Shown here: positions 27,253 through 36,616 of the stretch, piece after piece
Position numbering within the stretch: the first letter of the stretch is position 1
How the letters are laid out: every line of letters starts with the position of its first letter
Program-made: the position numbers and the translations under genes
Origin: Bdellovibrio sp.
Lineage (GTDB): Bacteria; Bdellovibrionota; Bacteriovoracia; Bacteriovoracales; Bacteriovoracaceae
DNA: 64,000 nt
NCBI GenBank assembly: GCA_016187935.1
Contig: JACPIU010000019.1
Location: 1 to 64,000, forward strand
Direction: 5' to 3'
Notes under the pieces: model-generated
What the model was told of the DNA's origin: nothing
Databases searched by the model: none
The model's input: only the letters and a program-made list of their open reading frames with translations

Positions 27253-29376
27253 TTACAAATCATAAAATTTCTTTTTCTCCTCCACCATTTTTTTCAAAAA
27301 GGGTGAGGGACAATATCGATCGGCATCTACAGACTTACTAAAATTTTCGATCGCGTGATAGATGCGTTCAATTCCTTCGCTATCGGCATAGCGTAGCAGT
27401 CCTCCCCTGAACGGCGGGAAACCGATACCGAAAATTAAGGCCAGATCAACATCCGAAGGACGGAGCACTAATCCCTCAGACAGAATATAGGCCGCCTCAT
27501 TCAACATCGGGAGAAAAACGCGCATCTGGATGTCGATCTCATCCATCTTCTTGGGTTTAGGTAATGCAGAAACGACGGCTTCATTCAAACCAATTTCTTT
27601 TTCATTCTCATCATAAAGATAAAAACCTTTCTTGCTCTTTTTACCAAAGAATTTGTTATCCACCAGTTGTTGGCTAGAAGTGCTGGATTTAGCGCGCTCC
27701 CCTAGTTCATGATGCATAATTTTTGCCACTTTCACCGCTACGTCGATCCCGATTTCATCTAAGAGACGGCAGGGGCCCATAGGCATGCCAAAGTTTAAGC
27801 AGGCATCATCGAGATCCTTGATACTGATGCCTTCTTCCAATAGAAAACCGGCCTCATTGAGGTAAGGCATGAGAATTCTATTCACAAGAAAACCTGGTCC
27901 GTCCTTGACAACCACGGGAGTCTTTTTAACTTTCAAAACCCAATTGTACAAAGCTTCAATGGTTGATGGATCGGCCTTATCATGAGTCACAATCTCCACT
28001 AAAGGCATCATATGAACAGGGTTAAAAAAATGCAGACCGGCGAATCGTTCGGGATGCTCCATGGCCTGGGCCATTTGAGTGACACGTAAACTTGAGGTGT
28101 TTGATGCCACCAAGCAGTCTGGACGTATATACTGCTCAAGTTCTCTGAAAACCTTCTGCTTAATTTCCAGATTCTCCACGATGGCCTCAATCACCAAATC
28201 AACATTTCGAAAACCGGTGAAGTCGGTTACCGGCACAATAGAACGTTGCTTGCGTTCAAATTCATCGGGCGTCATCTTGCGACGTTTGAGTGCCCCGGCA
28301 AAATTGCGGGCAGATTGCTTTAGACCTAACTCAAGGGCCTCCTTGTTCAGGTCCTTCATGAGAGGTGCCATGCCATTATCGGCCATCAGCCAGGCGATGC
28401 CTCCTCCCATAGTTCCGGCACCGAGAGCAGCTCCTCTTTTTAACTCTGGTACAGGCCGCTGGCCTTTTGGCCCATTATATTTTTTCGCTCCCTCCATCAG
28501 GAAAAACAAATGGCGCAAATTTCGACTGGTATCACTGACACATAATTCGCCGAAGGTTTGGGCCTCATGGGACAAATAACTGCTTCGCCCTTTGGACATT
28601 CCAGCTTCCATCACATCGAGAATTTTAAGCGGCGCCGGATAAAAACCTTTGGTTTTTTTCAAAACACTCTCTCGTGCTTTTTGAAAAATGATTTTACGGG
28701 TGACAAAATTGTCCGTCGCAAAAGACTCAAGAGTCTGTTTTAAAGACTTTCCCTTGGGCGCTCGCATAAGATAGTTAAGGGCCTGGGACAATAATCTTTC
28801 CTTGGGAAAAACCCCGTCCACCAGATGCATTCTATAAGCGCTCTTCGGTTTGACCATCTTGCCGGTTAAAATAATATCTAAAGCATTAGGCAAGCCGATT
28901 CTTCGAGGCAAACGATAAGTCCCACCAAATCCGGGCAGAATACCTAGTTTAACTTCGGGCAGACCCAAAACGGTTTTGCTGCTATCAGAGCAAATAATAG
29001 ATTTACAGGCCAATACCATCTCAAGACCTCCGCCTAAGCAAGGCCCATCAATAACTCCGATGGTGGGTGTTTTTAAATCCTCAATGCCATTATAAAGCAT
29101 CTGGCCTTTTTCTGCGCCTGAGGCAGCTTCACTTTCGGTTTTCAAAGTCTCGATCATTTTAATATCGGCACCGGCCAAAAAACATCCCGGCTTGACCGAA
29201 TGTAAAATAACGCCTTTGAGTTCCTTTTCCTTGTCCTTAACGTCTTTCACAATTTCTGCCAACTCCAAAAGAGTTTCCTCATCAAGGACTGTCTGCGCCT
29301 TTTCATTATTATGCCCAAAACCAATATAGGCGATTTGTTCTTTTACTTCGTATTTAATGCGATTGTTTCCAACCAT
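27253..29376 (-). CDS. Fatty acid oxidation multifunctional enzyme (enoyl-CoA hydratase / 3-hydroxyacyl-CoA dehydrogenase)
   Basis: The alpha subunit of a beta-oxidation complex, FadB/FadJ type. Residues about 5-200 are a crotonase domain with the oxyanion segments AGADIK and GPCLGGGLE and the catalytic Glu context LGLPEVKLGILPG. Residues about 310-500 are the NAD-binding dehydrogenase domain (GAGTMGGGIAW), followed by two C-terminal dehydrogenase helical domains with HFFNPVHMMPLVE. Length, 707, matches FadJ. It starts 15 bases after the thiolase gene, so the two form an operon covering the last three steps of each beta-oxidation cycle. Confidence 0.93.
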   Translation of the reverse strand: MVGNNRIKYEVKEQIAYIGFGHNNEKAQTVLDEETLLELAEIVKDVKDKEKELKGVILHSVKPGCFLAGADIKMIETLKTESEAASGAEKGQMLYNGIEDLKTPTIGVIDGPCLGGGLEMVLACKSIICSDSSKTVLGLPEVKLGILPGFGGTYRLPRRIGLPNALDIILTGKMVKPKSAYRMHLVDGVFPKERLLSQALNYLMRAPKGKSLKQTLESFATDNFVTRKIIFQKARESVLKKTKGFYPAPLKILDVMEAGMSKGRSSYLSHEAQTFGELCVSDTSRNLRHLFFLMEGAKKYNGPKGQRPVPELKRGAALGAGTMGGGIAWLMADNGMAPLMKDLNKEALELGLKQSARNFAGALKRRKMTPDEFERKQRSIVPVTDFTGFRNVDLVIEAIVENLEIKQKVFRELEQYIRPDCLVASNTSSLRVTQMAQAMEHPERFAGLHFFNPVHMMPLVEIVTHDKADPSTIEALYNWVLKVKKTPVVVKDGPGFLVNRILMPYLNEAGFLLEEGISIKDLDDACLNFGMPMGPCRLLDEIGIDVAVKVAKIMHHELGERAKSSTSSQQLVDNKFFGKKSKKGFYLYDENEKEIGLNEAVVSALPKPKKMDEIDIQMRVFLPMLNEAAYILSEGLVLRPSDVDLALIFGIGFPPFRGGLLRYADSEGIERIYHAIENFSKSVDADRYCPSPFLKKMVEEKKKFYDL

Positions 29377-29391
29377 ATGACACCCCTTATT

Positions 29392-30693
29392 TTACTGAAT
29401 GTTTTCAATCACCACAGCACCACCTTGGCCACCTCCAATACAGAGAGTGGCAAGTCCAAAACGTGCTTTCCTACGTTTAAGTTCGTGCGCCAATGTCACC
29501 ACGATTCGACAACCAGAACTGCCCACAGGATGCCCTAAAGCAATTCCTCCCCCATTGGGATTCAAATTGGCCTCAGGGATCTCACCCCAAGCCTTGGTGA
29601 GACCAAAACGACGGGCCACCTCTAAATCTTTAAGGCCACGTAAAACACCCAGAACTTGAGAGGCAAAAGCTTCGTTAATTTCCACCACATCCATCTCACG
29701 CAGTTCTTTGCCAACCCTTTTGAGCACTCCATCGATGGCCAGCAGAGGGCCCATCCCCATCCGCTCCGGTTCCAGCCCGGCAAAATGGAAATCAGTCATT
29801 TTGGCCATGGGTTTTAAATTATATTTTTTTAAGGCGTCTTCACTGGCCATCAGGAAGACCGACGCTCCATCGGTGATAGGACAAGAATTTCCCACCGTGA
29901 CGGTGCCGGAAACTTTCTCAAAATAAGGCTTCATCTTACCCAATCCCTCCACCGTGCTATTGGCGCGGGGGCCGGTATCCAAGTCTAATAATTTATCCAA
30001 CTTCGAACCGATTAAAATTGGAACAATTTCATCTTTGAATTTGCCTTCACTTTGAGCTTGAACGGCCTTGAGATGGCTGCTATTGGCAAAATTATCTTGC
30101 TCAGCACGTGTGATATTCATTTCTCTTGCCAAGACTTCCGCCGTCTGTCCCATATTGAGTCCGCAGAATGGATCGGTCAGTCCTTGCTCAATGGCCACAA
30201 TGGGAGATAAAAAGGGCGGGCGAAAAGCGCTCAGAGCTTTCAATTTCTCTGGCAACGATTTGGCCTTCATCAGAGCGATGAAAAGGTCGGTCATCTCCTT
30301 GTTATAAATGAGAGGCATTTGTGACATGGATTCGACCCCACCGGCCAGCATGAGATCAGAGCGTCCACTAGCTATTTTTATAAAGGCCTGACTCATGGCC
30401 TCCATACCTGAAGCACAATTGCGATGGACTGTATAGGCCGAGGTATGTTTATCAAGACCGGCCTCAAGAGCAACCACTCTCCCAATGTTGGGATATTTCG
30501 CCGGCGCTCCCACATTTCCGATCACCACCTCTTCCACGCTATCCGATGGCAGATTAAATCTATCCATCAAATGCCGAACCAAATAACTTGCCAGATACGG
30601 TACACCGACATTTTTCAACTCTGTCCCCGCCTTGGCCTGGGGTGAGCGTTTACCCATCACTAAATAGACATCTCGCAGTTTCATCGCACTCAT
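29392..30693 (-). CDS. Acetyl-CoA acyltransferase (3-ketoacyl-CoA thiolase, FadI-like)
   Basis: Cleaves 3-ketoacyl-CoA with CoA in beta-oxidation. The active-site Cys is in HRNCASGMEA near residue 91; the C-terminal motifs NEAFASQ, NPNGGGIALGHPVG and CIGGGQGGA carry the His and second Cys. Thiolase length (433 residues) is normal. The ATG at 30693 has AAGGAGG eight bases upstream, so a possible upstream extension to 30780 is not used. It is the first gene of the thiolase-FadJ operon and is separated from the upstream outer-membrane protein gene by a strong terminator. Confidence 0.94.
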   Translation of the reverse strand: MSAMKLRDVYLVMGKRSPQAKAGTELKNVGVPYLASYLVRHLMDRFNLPSDSVEEVVIGNVGAPAKYPNIGRVVALEAGLDKHTSAYTVHRNCASGMEAMSQAFIKIASGRSDLMLAGGVESMSQMPLIYNKEMTDLFIALMKAKSLPEKLKALSAFRPPFLSPIVAIEQGLTDPFCGLNMGQTAEVLAREMNITRAEQDNFANSSHLKAVQAQSEGKFKDEIVPILIGSKLDKLLDLDTGPRANSTVEGLGKMKPYFEKVSGTVTVGNSCPITDGASVFLMASEDALKKYNLKPMAKMTDFHFAGLEPERMGMGPLLAIDGVLKRVGKELREMDVVEINEAFASQVLGVLRGLKDLEVARRFGLTKAWGEIPEANLNPNGGGIALGHPVGSSGCRIVVTLAHELKRRKARFGLATLCIGGGQGGAVVIENIQ

Positions 30694-30794
30694 AACATGG
30701 GCCTCCTTCAAAGTATTGGCCAATTTCTTGAATTTTAATGATTTGAGAGAAGTGTAAACCAGCACAGACCTTATGGACAAGTGAATGACTCGAT

Positions 30795-30824
30795 AAAAAA
30801 AAAGGCCCTCTATTCAGAGGGCCT
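30795..30824 (-). terminator. Rho-independent terminator after the outer-membrane protein gene
   Basis: On the minus strand AGGCCCTCT pairs with AGAGGGCCT around a 4-base loop, followed by nine T. It ends transcription of the barrel gene before the thiolase operon. Confidence 0.88.
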
Positions 30825-30854
30825 CATTTCAATACCTACATGCCAAAAAAGCAA

Positions 30855-32012
30855 TTAGAACGCTAACAAAATACCACCGCTCAAGGAAAAGCTATTGGTC
30901 TCCTGGATTTCCTTACCGATTTGCTCCAGCTTTATCTGGTCTGGGTTGTAAGCAAAAGTATTACCACTTTGATTGTTGATACCAGTGGTGATGGCACGCG
31001 AATAACGCACATCCATGTTCAAACCAAAATTCTTTGTGAAGTAAACTTCCGTTCCTAAAATGGCCGAGCCGCCAACATAACTGGTTCTGAATTGTTCGTC
31101 TCCAAGAGTAAAACCATTCCATTGATAGTTAGAAGCATTGGGATCGGCTTCAGTATAATTAAGCGTGGCACGATTGTAACTCACACCTAATCCTATGAAA
31201 GGACGAATGCGCCCATCAGCAACAATGAAAAACTTCGAATTCATTTCCATCGACCACTGCTTGTATTCCATCTCTCGACCACTGATGCCATAGGCATTGT
31301 AATAATTTTGATTATAGAAGTTGTTATTAAAACCATAATTGGTTCCATAATAGGGAGCGTAATAGTTGTTAAAATTATTGTAAGAACCGCTGTAGTTGTA
31401 ATTATAGTTGTAAGCAGTGCCGTATGGTGATTGTGAAATGGAATTCATATCAAGGGAGGTATATCCCACGCTGACCCCCACAGACACTCGCCGACTCACC
31501 ATGGCCTCTAGGCCCAACTGGGCATTGACTTTGGATTCAAGATCAATGCTATCTCCGGCAATATTTTTTACCCCATAAGATGGGATAATTTTAAAACTTG
31601 GTTTGTCTTCTTCCACTGGAGCGGGGGCCGGGGCCTGCACTTGGGCCTCAACTTTTTGCGGTGCTGCTGCAGCGGTGGAAACTTCATCTGAAGCAGGAGA
31701 ATTGTTGAAAGCACTTCGCAACTTTGTTCCCAGCCGTTGCTCCTCTTTCATACGGATATCTTCAATCTTCTTTTGCACCATTTCTTCGTGCTGCTTTTCC
31801 ATTCTCTTGCGCATTTCGGCCAGACGATCAGCTTCGCTTTTCTTATTAAGAGTTCCATCCACATCGATCTGAGGAGAAGCAAGGACATCATCGCCTTCAA
31901 GCCCGGTACCATCTAATCCATCTTGTGCGTGACCGATAGTCATCAGCATTTGGGCCGATAACGCCGCCACAATCAAGATACCGACGACCTTTTTTTGCTT
32001 GTACACTTTCAT
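30855..32012 (-). CDS. Outer-membrane beta-barrel protein with coiled-coil head
   Basis: 385 residues. A signal peptide (about 1-29, ending GHA-Q) is followed by a Lys/Glu/Met-rich helix (about 58-98), an Ala/Pro linker (about 110-136), and a barrel of alternating strands from about 138 ending in Phe (GGILLAF). A central loop near residues 195-245 is extremely rich in Tyr and Asn (YNYNYNYSGSYNNFNNYY) and may be surface-exposed. An OmpA-like or PF13505-type barrel is the best guess. The periplasmic helix could reach peptidoglycan (inference). The start has AAGGAG seven bases upstream. An inverted repeat lies 60-133 bases upstream. Confidence 0.8.
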   Translation of the reverse strand: MKVYKQKKVVGILIVAALSAQMLMTIGHAQDGLDGTGLEGDDVLASPQIDVDGTLNKKSEADRLAEMRKRMEKQHEEMVQKKIEDIRMKEEQRLGTKLRSAFNNSPASDEVSTAAAAPQKVEAQVQAPAPAPVEEDKPSFKIIPSYGVKNIAGDSIDLESKVNAQLGLEAMVSRRVSVGVSVGYTSLDMNSISQSPYGTAYNYNYNYSGSYNNFNNYYAPYYGTNYGFNNNFYNQNYYNAYGISGREMEYKQWSMEMNSKFFIVADGRIRPFIGLGVSYNRATLNYTEADPNASNYQWNGFTLGDEQFRTSYVGGSAILGTEVYFTKNFGLNMDVRYSRAITTGINNQSGNTFAYNPDQIKLEQIGKEIQETNSFSLSGGILLAF

Positions 32013-32071
32013 AACTTCACTCCTTGGGGAAGGTCGTTTAGACCTTCAGCGCGCACGTTTTTAGAAAAATC

Positions 32072-32145
32072 GACTTGTCATACCATATTTTTATCGCGCA
32101 GCGCATTCTTTTGTGCGGCGAGTGAAGTTTTTACAATGACAAGTC
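32072..32145 (-). promoter_or_regulatory. Widely spaced 10-bp inverted repeat upstream of the barrel gene
   Basis: GACTTGTCAT (32072-32081) and ATGACAAGTC (32136-32145) are exact reverse complements, centres 64 bases apart, close to six helical turns. The position relative to the start at 32012 suits a two-site operator or a long-range hairpin. Confidence 0.5.
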
Positions 32146-32190
32146 TTGTAATTTTTTTTGCAACTATAACAATTTCAAATAGTTAATCAA

Positions 32191-32415
32191 TTATGGAATT
32201 TTATAATACTTGTAGCCCGGAGTCAGACCCCGTTTAAAAAAGCAAATGACTGATTTATTGGCCTGAGTGCAGGTTCCATCATCATTTAAGAAATGCTCTC
32301 GTATTTTTTTAGTCAAAGGAATAATGATCGCCGCTAAGACCACGATTAAAAGGATGTATTCTACCGAAGTCTGACCACGTTCCTGGCCGAGAACTCTGTT
32401 TAAAAGGCCGCGCAA
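32191..32415 (-). CDS. Flp/Tad-type pilin-like protein
   Basis: A 74-residue protein with a short leader and the prepilin-type segment ERGQTSVEYILLIVVLAAII: Gly, five residues to Glu-Tyr, then a single hydrophobic helix, as in Flp/Fap pilins cleaved by a prepilin peptidase. A short Cys-containing tail follows (C...C near 49 and 57). The start is TTG at 32415 after AAGGAGG with a five-base spacer. No tad secretion genes are in the window, so the assembly system is elsewhere or it is a pseudopilin. Confidence 0.72.
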   Translation of the reverse strand: MRGLLNRVLGQERGQTSVEYILLIVVLAAIIIPLTKKIREHFLNDDGTCTQANKSVICFFKRGLTPGYKYYKIP

Positions 32416-32497
32416 CTTTCCCTCCTTTCTATCATCTCTATAATGATAATGTCGGATAACATCAGAAGACCGTCAATCCCTGAAAAATAAGACTGAT

Positions 32498-33262
32498 TTA
32501 CGAGAGCAGTTGGGCCAAATGCACAAGTAAAGAGAGCTGCCCCAACTCACCTGTCTCAAGAAGAGAGAGACCATGAATACGGCCGCCATAACTGGCCACC
32601 ATGCGGGATAGTTGCGGCATACCTTCCCGCTCAAAGACTTGGGAGATATCCCTTTGAAGCGTTTTGGCCATTCTCTTCCATTCAAAATGACTTCCCAAAG
32701 GGCCTTTGATAGTAGGTGTGGTGGGAATTTGTTGAAAAACTTTTTCCATGGGACCAATCGGCCAACAAGCTTCGGTTAAGTGAAAATCTCCCTTTCGAAT
32801 ACTGGCGACAAAGGGCGCTGAATCCACCGGCCACTTGATCAGAGATTGGACGACTTCCAGTAAGTCTTTTTCTATGAAACTTTCCTTCATACCTAAAGAT
32901 TTGCGAATAGGGATACTCAGAGACATTAATTCTCCTTGAGATCCTGACAACTCCAAAATGGCCAAGGGTGAATCCTGGCCCATACACATTGTATTACCGT
33001 AATAAAAAACCTGGCGCTCTATCGGCCCATCACTAGGACTATCTAAAGGAGGGGGAAACAAGCATGCCTGGATTTTTACAAATTGGCAGATATCCGTCAC
33101 CTGACCGCTAAAAGGATGTTCACTAACTGGTCCACCGGCCATGACCAGATTTCTGGGATGAATGATTCCATCATAGGTATCCAATTCTAATCCCCATACG
33201 TGATCACAATTCTGCCGCATAACCTGCAGCACCTGAGAGGCCCTAATATCTCCCCCTTGCAT
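32498..33262 (-). pseudogene. C-terminal part of an oxidoreductase-like gene split by an in-frame TAA
   Basis: Continues, in the same frame, the ORF at 33281-34021: only a TAA (33281-33283) and six sense codons separate the two. The 254 codons from the first Met (33262) have no good ribosome site upstream. MQGGDIRASQVLQVMR looks like the interior of a FAD-dependent oxidoreductase, where a G-G segment follows a conserved leucine-rich helix, rather than a natural N-terminus. It could be the rear of a pseudogene, be reached by readthrough, or be translated separately by reinitiation. Single-base sequence error is also possible. Confidence 0.6.
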
Positions 33263-33280
33263 TGTGAAATTCTTCGATAA

Positions 33281-34021
33281 TTATTGCTTGAGGGAACGGT
33301 TGTCCAAATAGAATGCCGGCATCAAAAGACCTGCCAAAAGGAAAAAAAGTTCTGCTTCACTCTCGGGGAGGGCCAGTTTTTTGTGGTGAAAGGCATTGGC
33401 CAGGAAATAAAACACCAGTTTCTCCCAGGCCTCAGCGTCGCCATGTGAGGCCTTGGAAATGGCCTCTTGAAAACGCCCAAGAAAAAGTAAGAACAATTTC
33501 TTTAGATAAAAAGGAGATTCTTCAATGACTTGATGGAAAGTGGGAAATTTGCGCGCCCTGATGCTGGTAAACATGGAGGCCATAATCGGGGCCAATTCCA
33601 ACATTTCCTGGTCAAAAATCTCACTCATGGCAATAAGTTCTTGCAAAAGAGCACGGCTTCCCTGGTCTTGTTCGTTGATAAACAAGAAAGGCGCTTTACG
33701 AAAAAGTTCTCGAATATTTTGACAGGGCCGGTGGCCCAACTGAATGAGATGGGTGCCAAAACACACATGATAAGTGGTAGGGATAAGAAAAGAATCCAGT
33801 GTGCTGGCGGAAGCTTGAGATTGCACCAGACCATACCCGTCCAACCACAATTTATAGGCTTCCTTAGGAATCAAAGACAGATAGTTTTCAAAAGCTCCGG
33901 GATACATAAAACGGCGATCATCTAAGATTAGAACATTTTTCTTTTGTCTCAAGAGATGTTGGCCCAAAGTCAACGAAGCCAGATTGTGACCCAAGAGAAC
34001 CCAATCGTAATGCCGATTCAA
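33281..34021 (-). pseudogene. N-terminal part of an oxidoreductase-like gene ending at an in-frame TAA
   Basis: From a TTG start at 34021 (TTGA overlap with the waaA-like stop, GGAGG seven bases upstream) 246 residues are read. The start HYDWVLLGHNLASLTLGQHL, followed by VLILDD, is a Rossmann-type dinucleotide-binding beta-alpha-beta with a degenerate G-x-N-x-A, as in phytoene-desaturase-like FAD proteins. The frame stops at a TAA after FYLDNRSLKQ and continues beyond it without change of frame. Fused, the product would be about 507 residues, the usual length of that superfamily. The enzyme's substrate is unknown; the coupling to the Kdo transferase-like gene suggests an envelope role (inference). 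Confidence 0.6.
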
Positions 34022-35379
34022 CACAATTCCTCCAACGCCGTCATGAAGCCATTCCAATTGTTACGATTCTCAATGATGGCAAGCTGATGAGTTTCTGAAC
34101 CTTGCCCCTCAAAGTTTTCAAGTGCCCCCACAACATCCGCAGCGTTCTTCACTACCACTAATCTCTCCGGGGATCTGGCCTTAATATAATCATATTCAGT
34201 GGAACGATGGATCTTTGGGCCGCACATGACATTGCAACCTGCCATGTAAGGCTCAAGCACGGAGTGAATAGAACGACCGTGGCCGCCACCGATATAGCTT
34301 ACGGAAAAATGGGTAAAGAGTTCGCAAAGGATTCCTTTAAGCGCTACCAAAGTGATGAGAGGACGATCGGTCGGTAACATCTCTTCCATTGCAGAAGTCA
34401 TCATTTTAAAATGCAAGGACTGCTCTAATCCTGCCTGTTTTATTTTATCTTTAATTCCCTGCTCTAAGGCCAGAAGATTCGCACGCTCAAGATGATGAGG
34501 CACGATAGATAAATGCATATTTTTCTGCATCAGCCATTGCCATATTTCGGTTCCAAGCAACAATTCCACATCAATAGGATGGGCCTGGGCAAAGATAATA
34601 TTTTGGGAACGCGCTCGCGAGGCCAAAAAGCGGCAGTAAGGTGCCGGAAGCTTTTCTCTTAAGGTGGGAAGAGCATTACTAAGACGTTCTTCAATTTGCA
34701 ACACACGAAATTCAAGGGTAAATATTTTTGCTTCCGGAACTCCAAGGGCCACAAAACGTTCCTTATCTTGCACAATAGGAACTGCCATAAACTCAAAGGA
34801 GGCCACTAATTCTTTCCAAAAAAAGTAGCGCAAAAAATTTTTTGAAAGTCCCAATGGTTTGTTTTTTAAAGTGCCACTGATAAGAATTAAATGACAATCC
34901 CGGCGCCGCCCAATCGCCAACAATTCGGGAAAGAAATCATAACGACACAGAATGAGATTATGTGCCGACATCCAACGTTTTACATTCTGCCCGATAGGTG
35001 CCCATGCTGGAAAATAGGTCACAAGCGGCATACGTTTGGCGCGAATCAGACCTGGATAACCCTGACAAAAATTCGTCACTTTTTTTTCCACGGAAGGGGA
35101 ACAATAGAGAATCTCTATAAAGAGCCTTTTTGCCAGCAAACTCTTCACAAGGGGAATAATTTGTTCCAGTTCCCCTTCAGAACTGACTTCGAAAGCGACA
35201 TGCGCCCTTCGCCCATCGGCTTTAAACGACTGGGCCAGGGGATCGTGCAAATTTTTTGCTTCAAAATCCCAACGTCGCTTCAAGGGGGGGCAGAACCACC
35301 GCAATCCCCTTATAAAAGGATAGAGAAGCGTACGAAAAAGCGATGATCCAATCGTATATATGGAAAGAATCAGGCCCAC
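34018..35379 (-). CDS. waaA: Kdo transferase-like glycosyltransferase (WaaA family)
   Basis: A divergent 3-deoxy-D-manno-octulosonic acid transferase, which adds Kdo to the lipid A precursor at the inner membrane. It has an N-terminal membrane-associating helix, a GT-B fold with HVAFEVSSEGELEQIIP near residue 60, and the C-terminal nucleotide-sugar site YIGGGHGRSIHSVLEPYMAG (about 379-400), which corresponds to the GGS..GGHNPLEPA motif of WaaA. The loss of the typical second Gly-His arrangement and many substitutions make it a distant relative, so the sugar is not certain. The 453 residues fit. It is coupled to the downstream split oxidoreductase-like gene. Confidence 0.72.
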   Translation of the reverse strand: MGLILSIYTIGSSLFRTLLYPFIRGLRWFCPPLKRRWDFEAKNLHDPLAQSFKADGRRAHVAFEVSSEGELEQIIPLVKSLLAKRLFIEILYCSPSVEKKVTNFCQGYPGLIRAKRMPLVTYFPAWAPIGQNVKRWMSAHNLILCRYDFFPELLAIGRRRDCHLILISGTLKNKPLGLSKNFLRYFFWKELVASFEFMAVPIVQDKERFVALGVPEAKIFTLEFRVLQIEERLSNALPTLREKLPAPYCRFLASRARSQNIIFAQAHPIDVELLLGTEIWQWLMQKNMHLSIVPHHLERANLLALEQGIKDKIKQAGLEQSLHFKMMTSAMEEMLPTDRPLITLVALKGILCELFTHFSVSYIGGGHGRSIHSVLEPYMAGCNVMCGPKIHRSTEYDYIKARSPERLVVVKNAADVVGALENFEGQGSETHQLAIIENRNNWNGFMTALEELC

Positions 35380-35600
35380 TCCAGTGTCAAAATGGCCTCA
35401 TTTGAAATGAAGCTTTTAAATTTATCCAATAAGTCTAGCAAGGCCGCAACGTACTTTCAAAAGCTTAAAGCGGTTTCAGCTATCGGACCCGTAATTGATC
35501 AGATAATCTTTACAAATACCTGACTTGTTTCTTGCGATATTGTCTTAGCTGATGCAAACTTACGTGGTTTTTTTGACCTGAAAAAAAAGGAGAATGACGG

Positions 35601-36446
35601 ATGAAAAAGCAACTATTAGTTTCTGCCTTGGGCCTGGCATTAACAACGACAGTATTGGCCCAAGGAACTACTGGGCAGGCAACCGTAAGTACATCAAGTT
35701 TAGTGAATACTTGGAATGCTTTAAAAGAATCACCCTTATCACTCTTACTTATTATGGATTCAGGTCCAACCATTAATCAAGAAACGGTTAAAGTTGATGG
35801 TGTTACCCAAGAATATGACGCTTTCATCGGCTATAAACTTTCTGATAACGACAGTATTAAGATTCACAATGCTTACCTGTATGAAAAACGGGCCGATACT
35901 GAGGCCTTCAGTGATTTTGAGCGGATTAATGTCGGTTATACCCGCAGCAATATCCTTACAGAAGACAAGCATGGTATGGGATTGAGTGCTACTGTTGACG
36001 CTCGATATCGTCCCACCGGATATAGACGTGATTATACCAATAGTTATGGACAGGGCCGTGTCAGTACAAAGATCTCCAAAAAGATGGGAGCGGCCGGACT
36101 CTCCGTCACTTCTTACTATGCTAGACCACAACGTCTTAACAAAACTGACGATATGACAACAAGTACTTGGGAAAACACCGTGGCCCAAACTTATGATTTT
36201 ACTGATACCTTAAGCCTTTATATGCATCAAGATTTTTACCTGAGAAACAATCCCGCCAATAAGGGCGAAGGCAAAACTCTTGAGGTCCTTGTCGATCTAA
36301 GCAAGAGCATAACACCCGATTTTAGTATCGATGGTTATGTTAAGGGTCTTCCGATTAATAAAAAAGATCATTGGGATGTAGACGCTCACTGGACCAGGGC
36401 CGAAAATTTGACTTATGGTCTTGCTCTGAACTTAACAGTTTTCTAA
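35601..36446 (+). CDS. Exported outer-membrane barrel-like protein
   Basis: 281 residues with a signal peptide (about 1-20, ending VLA-Q). The mature part shows alternating strands (IKIHNAYLYEKR, MGLSATVDARYRP, LSLYMHQDFYLR) and ends in a C-terminal Phe (LNLTVF), features of an outer-membrane beta-barrel of about ten to twelve strands. No close family is recognised. The ATG has AAGGAG upstream with a longer spacer. A strong terminator follows and a 220-base intergenic region precedes it, so it is its own transcription unit. Confidence 0.72.
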   Translation: MKKQLLVSALGLALTTTVLAQGTTGQATVSTSSLVNTWNALKESPLSLLLIMDSGPTINQETVKVDGVTQEYDAFIGYKLSDNDSIKIHNAYLYEKRADTEAFSDFERINVGYTRSNILTEDKHGMGLSATVDARYRPTGYRRDYTNSYGQGRVSTKISKKMGAAGLSVTSYYARPQRLNKTDDMTTSTWENTVAQTYDFTDTLSLYMHQDFYLRNNPANKGEGKTLEVLVDLSKSITPDFSIDGYVKGLPINKKDHWDVDAHWTRAENLTYGLALNLTVF

Positions 36447-36469
36447 TTTCCGTCAGATAAGTCCTTTTC

Positions 36470-36500
36470 AAGGCCCACTTTTGGTGGGCCTTTTTATTTT
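36470..36500 (+). terminator. Rho-independent terminator
   Basis: AAGGCCCAC pairs with GTGGGCCTT around a TTTTG-type loop, followed by TTTTATTTT. It ends the barrel-like gene at 36446. Confidence 0.9.
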
Positions 36501-36616
36501 GAGTGATTTGTTCGGGAATATTCTTCCCTCAACGCTCAGAATAAAGCTATTCTCTCCAACTTTTGCCCAGATACCCGACAAGGCCTACATGGGGTAAAAT
36601 ATAAGAGGGAGAAGTT

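Noticed and set aside
35410-35466. AAGCTTTT/AAAAGCTT inverted repeat between waaA-like and barrel-like genes
   Set aside because: AT-rich and widely spaced; chance is likely, and it is not next to a start codon.
35392-35523. A 43-codon frame with a protein-like composition upstream of the barrel-like gene
   Set aside because: No ribosome site, no promoter of its own and too short to judge; left as possible noise. Homologue conservation would change this.
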